DNA of 34,423 bases from assembly GCA_035623275.1 (NCBI GenBank), contig DASPTT010000109.1, positions 1 through 34,423 of the forward strand, in the 5' to 3' direction. Each line of letters starts with the position of its first letter. Within the stretch, counting starts at the first letter, position 1. The stretch comes from DASPTT01 sp035623275. GTDB taxonomy: Bacteria > Actinomycetota > Acidimicrobiia > Acidimicrobiales > UBA8190. This document shows positions 32,160 through 34,423 of the stretch, piece by piece. Below the pieces are notes generated by a model. That model had not been told where the DNA came from and ran no database searches. It saw nothing but the letters and a program-made list of their open reading frames with translations. The translations under genes and the position numbers were made by a program.

Positions 32160-32387
32160 TCAGCGGGGCCCGAGGGTGTCGGCAGGCCCGCGCCGGCGCA
32201 TGGTGACCTGCAGCCCCTCCCCCGGGCGCACCGTGCCCCGCCACAGGAGCCGCTGCGCGGCGCGACGGGCGACGAGGATGCCCGCCGCGGCGGCCAACAC
32301 CCGGTGCCGGCGCGACAGGCGGCGCACGGTCCGGTCGAGGATCCGGATCCGCAGGGCCCGGAACCGGAGACGGATGAGAGGGAACAC
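32160..32387 (-). CDS. small basic protein of unknown function
   Basis: The 75-residue product is very rich in Arg (about a quarter of residues) with one moderately hydrophobic stretch (VLAAAAGILVA, about 31-41). I do not recognise it. It starts at a GTG with GAGG 7 bases upstream, lies 21 bases after the small membrane protein gene and 7 bases before trmI, and so fits an operon position. It could still be a spurious frame, as GC-rich DNA often encodes Arg-rich runs. Confidence 0.5.
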   Translation of the reverse strand: MFPLIRLRFRALRIRILDRTVRRLSRRHRVLAAAAGILVARRAAQRLLWRGTVRPGEGLQVTMRRRGPADTLGPR

Positions 32388-32408
32388 GGCGCGACCTCGG
32401 GAACGGGC

Positions 32409-32618
32409 TCAGACCCGGCGGATCTCGACCACCGCGGAGCGGACGCGACCGGAGCGCCGCCCGAGCAGGTAGGCGAGCAGGCCGACGACGGCGAGAACCA
32501 CGACGGCGCCGGCGATGATGCTGGGCCTCGCCTCCTCCACGCGCTCGTCGACCTCGCCGACGATCTCCCGGAGCTTCGCCTCGAGATCGTCCCTGGTGAT
32601 CTTGGTGGTGGCGCTCAT
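32409..32618 (-). CDS. small single-span membrane protein
   Basis: The 69-residue product has an acidic, helical first half (TRDDLEAKLREIVGEVDERV) and one transmembrane helix (about 35-55, IIAGAVVVLAVVGLLAYLLG) with a basic end (RRSGRVRSAVVEIRRV). The ATG at 32618 overlaps the stop of the holin-like gene as ATGA and has GAGGAGGG upstream. The frame is open to 32684, but that part overlaps the upstream gene and is not supported. It probably works with the upstream membrane protein. Function unknown. Confidence 0.75.
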   Translation of the reverse strand: MSATTKITRDDLEAKLREIVGEVDERVEEARPSIIAGAVVVLAVVGLLAYLLGRRSGRVRSAVVEIRRV

Positions 32619-33010
32619 GGTGCCCTCCTCGATGCCGATTCGGCGCTCGGCGTCCGCCGGGCCGGGCCGGCGCCGATGCGCCATGCCGCCAACCCGAGGA
32701 CCGCCACGGCCACGACCGCGGTGATCAGGTACGGCAGCCAGCTGAGATGCCCGGTGAAGGTCGAGCCCGTCTCGGTCTGCAGCAGCCGCAGCACGCCGAG
32801 GAGGAACAGCGCGATCCCGAAGGCGAGCAGGACCGACCCGGTGACGCCGAAGCCGACGAAGCGCCCGAGCCCGCGCAGGGGCTCCAGGGTCTCCTGCTGC
32901 GCGTAGTCGCGCACCAGCTGGACGAACTCCTCGCTGGAGGAGCGCACGCTCTTGCGCTCGGGGATCCCGATGCGGCGGGCAAACCGTGTCGCACGCCCGG
33001 GCTCAGCCAC
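32615..33010 (-). CDS. phage-holin-family/DUF1469-like membrane protein
   Basis: The 131-residue protein has an N-terminal amphipathic part (SSSEEFVQLVRDYAQQETLE) and two transmembrane helices (about 50-72 and 88-112), the layout of the actinobacterial holin-superfamily III/DUF1469 proteins, which are chromosomal and not lytic phage genes. Its role is unknown; membrane organisation is the usual suggestion. The GTG at 33010 has a strong GAGGAGGAGG site upstream. It leads the operon that ends in trmI. Confidence 0.8.
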   Translation of the reverse strand: MAEPGRATRFARRIGIPERKSVRSSSEEFVQLVRDYAQQETLEPLRGLGRFVGFGVTGSVLLAFGIALFLLGVLRLLQTETGSTFTGHLSWLPYLITAVVAVAVLGLAAWRIGAGPARRTPSAESASRRAP

Positions 33011-33155
33011 CGTCCTCCTCCTCACCTGCCGTCGCGACGGTCCTCGGGGGCGCTCCCCGGCCGCTCCCCCCGACGCCCGGCCGCGGCGCCCGGGGGAGCG
33101 CCCATCCTGGCGTCTGACCAGGCGCGCTGGCAAGCAACGGCGGGCGCCGGGCCGC

Positions 33156-33560
33156 TCAGTCGCGGGGCGTGTAGACGTACGTCGAGCTCGCCCGGGCCAC
33201 CACCTGGCCGTCGTCGTCGGTCACCGTCGCCTCCACGAAGGCCAGCCGGCTCCCCCCCGAGACCACCTCCGCGGTGCAGGTGAGCGTCCCGCCGGCCCGC
33301 ACCGGCGCCAGGAAGCTGACCTTCATCTCGGCGTTGGCCGAGAACACCTTGCGGCCCTGCGCATAGGTGACGCTCGACGCGCCCATGGCCGAGTCGCAGC
33401 ACGCGGCAAGGAACCCGCCTTGGACCAGGCCGGCCGGGTTGGTGAAGCGCTCGTCCGCCGGCATCGCCCAGACCGTGCGCCCCGGCTCCGACTTGTCCAC
33501 GCAGATCATGCCCAGGGTCAGGTCGCAGTTCGGCGGGACCTGCATCGCGTGTCGGGCCAC
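33156..33560 (-). CDS. PaaI-type hotdog thioesterase
   Basis: The 134-residue protein has the hotdog-fold order of small acyl-CoA thioesterases: an N-terminal part, then NPAGLVQGGFLAACCDSAMG, where the conserved HG/QGG loop precedes the long central helix, and strands AEMKVSFLAPVRAGGTLTCT and VEATVTDDDGQVVARASSTY. In many relatives the loop is NxxGxxHGG; here it is NPAGLVQGG, with Gln in place of His. The acyl substrate is unknown. The GTG at 33560 is chosen because TACGGT ends 5 bases upstream. The ATG at 33545, five codons later, is the alternative. It is divergent from the FIST gene. Confidence 0.82.
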   Translation of the reverse strand: MARHAMQVPPNCDLTLGMICVDKSEPGRTVWAMPADERFTNPAGLVQGGFLAACCDSAMGASSVTYAQGRKVFSANAEMKVSFLAPVRAGGTLTCTAEVVSGGSRLAFVEATVTDDDGQVVARASSTYVYTPRD

Positions 33561-33565
33561 GAGGC

Positions 33566-33571
33566 ACCGTA
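33566..33571 (-). promoter_or_regulatory. -10-like hexamer TACGGT for the thioesterase
   Basis: TACGGT on the minus strand ends 5 bases before the GTG at 33560. It lies only 13 bases from the divergent hexamer of the FIST gene. Confidence 0.42.
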
Positions 33572-33584
33572 CCCCGGCCGGCGG

Positions 33585-33590
33585 TAGCGT
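33585..33590 (+). promoter_or_regulatory. -10-like hexamer TAGCGT for the FIST gene
   Basis: TAGCGT ends 7 bases before the ATG at 33598. The whole gap to the divergent thioesterase is 37 bases. Confidence 0.45.
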
Positions 33591-33597
33591 CGACGCG

Positions 33598-34423
33598 ATG
33601 CCGTTCGCGGCCGCGCTGAGCGAGCACCCCATCACGGCCCACGCCACGGGCGAGGCCACGGGCGAGGTGCTCGAGCGCCTGGGCCCTCGTCCCGACGTCG
33701 CCTTCGTCTTCGTCGGGCCGCCCCATGCCGGCGCGTTGGAGGACGTCGCCCGCGCCGTCGGCAGCGTCCTGTCCCCCCTGGCCGTCGTCGGCTGTGCCGC
33801 GGAGTCGGTGATCGGCCCCCATCGCGAGGTCGAGCAGCGTCCGGCCGTGTCCCTGCTGGTGGCGCGCACCGGCCCCGTCCTTCCCGTCGGCCTCGACGTG
33901 CGCGAGGGCCCCGACGGCGTGGAGGTCACCGGGTGGCCCGCCGCCCTGGGGTTCCGCCCTCGGGCCCTCGTGCTGCTGGCCGACCCGTTCAGCTTCCCCG
34001 TCGAGGCCTTCCTCGAGTGGCTGGCGTCCCGCCACCCCGGTCTCCCCGTGGTCGGGGGCATGGCGTCGACCGGGCGGGGTCCCGGCGGCAGCCGCCTCGT
34101 CCTCGGCGACACGGTGCACGTCACGGGGGCCGTCGGGGTCCTGCTCGGCCCGGGGGTCGACGTCGAGCCGGTGGTGTCGCAGGGTTGCCGCCCCTTCGGC
34201 CGCCCCCTGGTGGTGACCCGCGCCGAGGGCAACGTGATCTTCGAGCTCGCCGGCCGGCCGGCCCTGGAGCGCCTGGCCGAGCAGGCCCACGCGGGATTGC
34301 GCGAGGACGAGCTCGCCACCCTGGAGTCGGGGGGGTTGCAGATCGGCCGGGTGATCGACGAGCACCGCGAGACGTTCCGCCGCGGCGACTTCCTCCTGCG
34401 CGCCGTGCTCGGTGCCGACCGGC
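33598..34423 (+). CDS. FIST-domain protein, 3' end cut off
   Basis: The frame is open from the ATG at 33598 to the right edge (about 275 codons). PDVAFVFVGPPHAG and LAVVGCAAESVIGPHREVE match the FIST N-terminal domain, and LVLLADPFSFPVEAFLEWL, VVGGMASTG and VGVLLGPGVDVEPVVSQGC continue it. FIST_C should begin near GRPLVVTRAEGNVIFELAGR. FIST domains are predicted sensors of small ligands such as amino acids and are often joined to signalling domains. The end is missing, so any output domain cannot be seen. It has no visible Shine-Dalgarno sequence and a TAGCGT hexamer 7 bases upstream, fitting a leaderless message. Confidence 0.83.
   Translation, partial: MPFAAALSEHPITAHATGEATGEVLERLGPRPDVAFVFVGPPHAGALEDVARAVGSVLSPLAVVGCAAESVIGPHREVEQRPAVSLLVARTGPVLPVGLDVREGPDGVEVTGWPAALGFRPRALVLLADPFSFPVEAFLEWLASRHPGLPVVGGMASTGRGPGGSRLVLGDTVHVTGAVGVLLGPGVDVEPVVSQGCRPFGRPLVVTRAEGNVIFELAGRPALERLAEQAHAGLREDELATLESGGLQIGRVIDEHRETFRRGDFLLRAVLGADR

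Noticed and set aside
32615..33010. Holin-like gene as a sign of prophage
   Set aside because: Holin-superfamily III/DUF1469 proteins are common chromosomal genes in actinobacteria, and no phage structural, lysis or integrase genes are near.

Overview
The window is GC-rich (about 70%) actinobacterial chromosome. It carries a complete Pup-proteasome locus (arc, dop, pup, prcB, prcA, pafA) next to tatA, tatC and a HelY-type helicase, with trmI on the far side. This order matches the mycobacterial region around mpa/prcBA/pafA/tatAC/helY. The Kelch/PQQ propeller protein, the DMF-amidase-like protein and the very high GC suggest an Acidimicrobiia-like lineage rather than Mycobacterium. That placement is an inference from gene content.

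Left third (1-16.5 kb): an N,N-dimethylformamidase-beta-like secreted protein (cut by the window edge), apt, a LppX/LprG-like lipoprotein, a membrane-anchored Kelch plus PQQ/NHL propeller protein, then on the minus strand a D-aminoacylase-type amidohydrolase followed by a methyltransferase. Next come an alpha/beta hydrolase, an SGNH-fold protein that has lost its catalytic residues, a PIG-L/MshB-like deacetylase, an HtrA protease, a low-complexity basic protein, and a minus-strand operon of DUF4193 protein, a small helical protein, a GNAT acetyltransferase and a Nudix hydrolase.

Middle (16.9-24.1 kb): a double-length ThyX-like protein, helY, tatC, tatA, an IS110-family element and lepB, all on the minus strand. 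The IS element lies between tatA and lepB, 5 bp beyond the lepB stop codon. It has 13-bp inverted ends, a transposase leader that can fold over its own ribosome binding site, and a structured non-coding segment downstream of the transposase. Two short stretches of that segment match the DNA at the two insertion junctions, as expected of a bridge RNA/seekRNA.

Right third (24.1-34.4 kb): pafA, a small divergent DUF2007-like gene, then prcA, prcB, pup, dop and arc. These form the full protein-tagging and degradation pathway: PafA attaches Pup, Dop removes it, ARC unfolds the target and PrcBA degrades it. Beyond it lie a ferredoxin with a clear sigma70-type promoter, trmI with three small upstream genes, a PaaI-type thioesterase and a FIST-domain protein cut by the right edge.

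Across the window many genes have a TANNNT hexamer only 5-11 bases before the start codon, which points to widespread leaderless transcription. No rRNA, tRNA, CRISPR array or prophage was seen.
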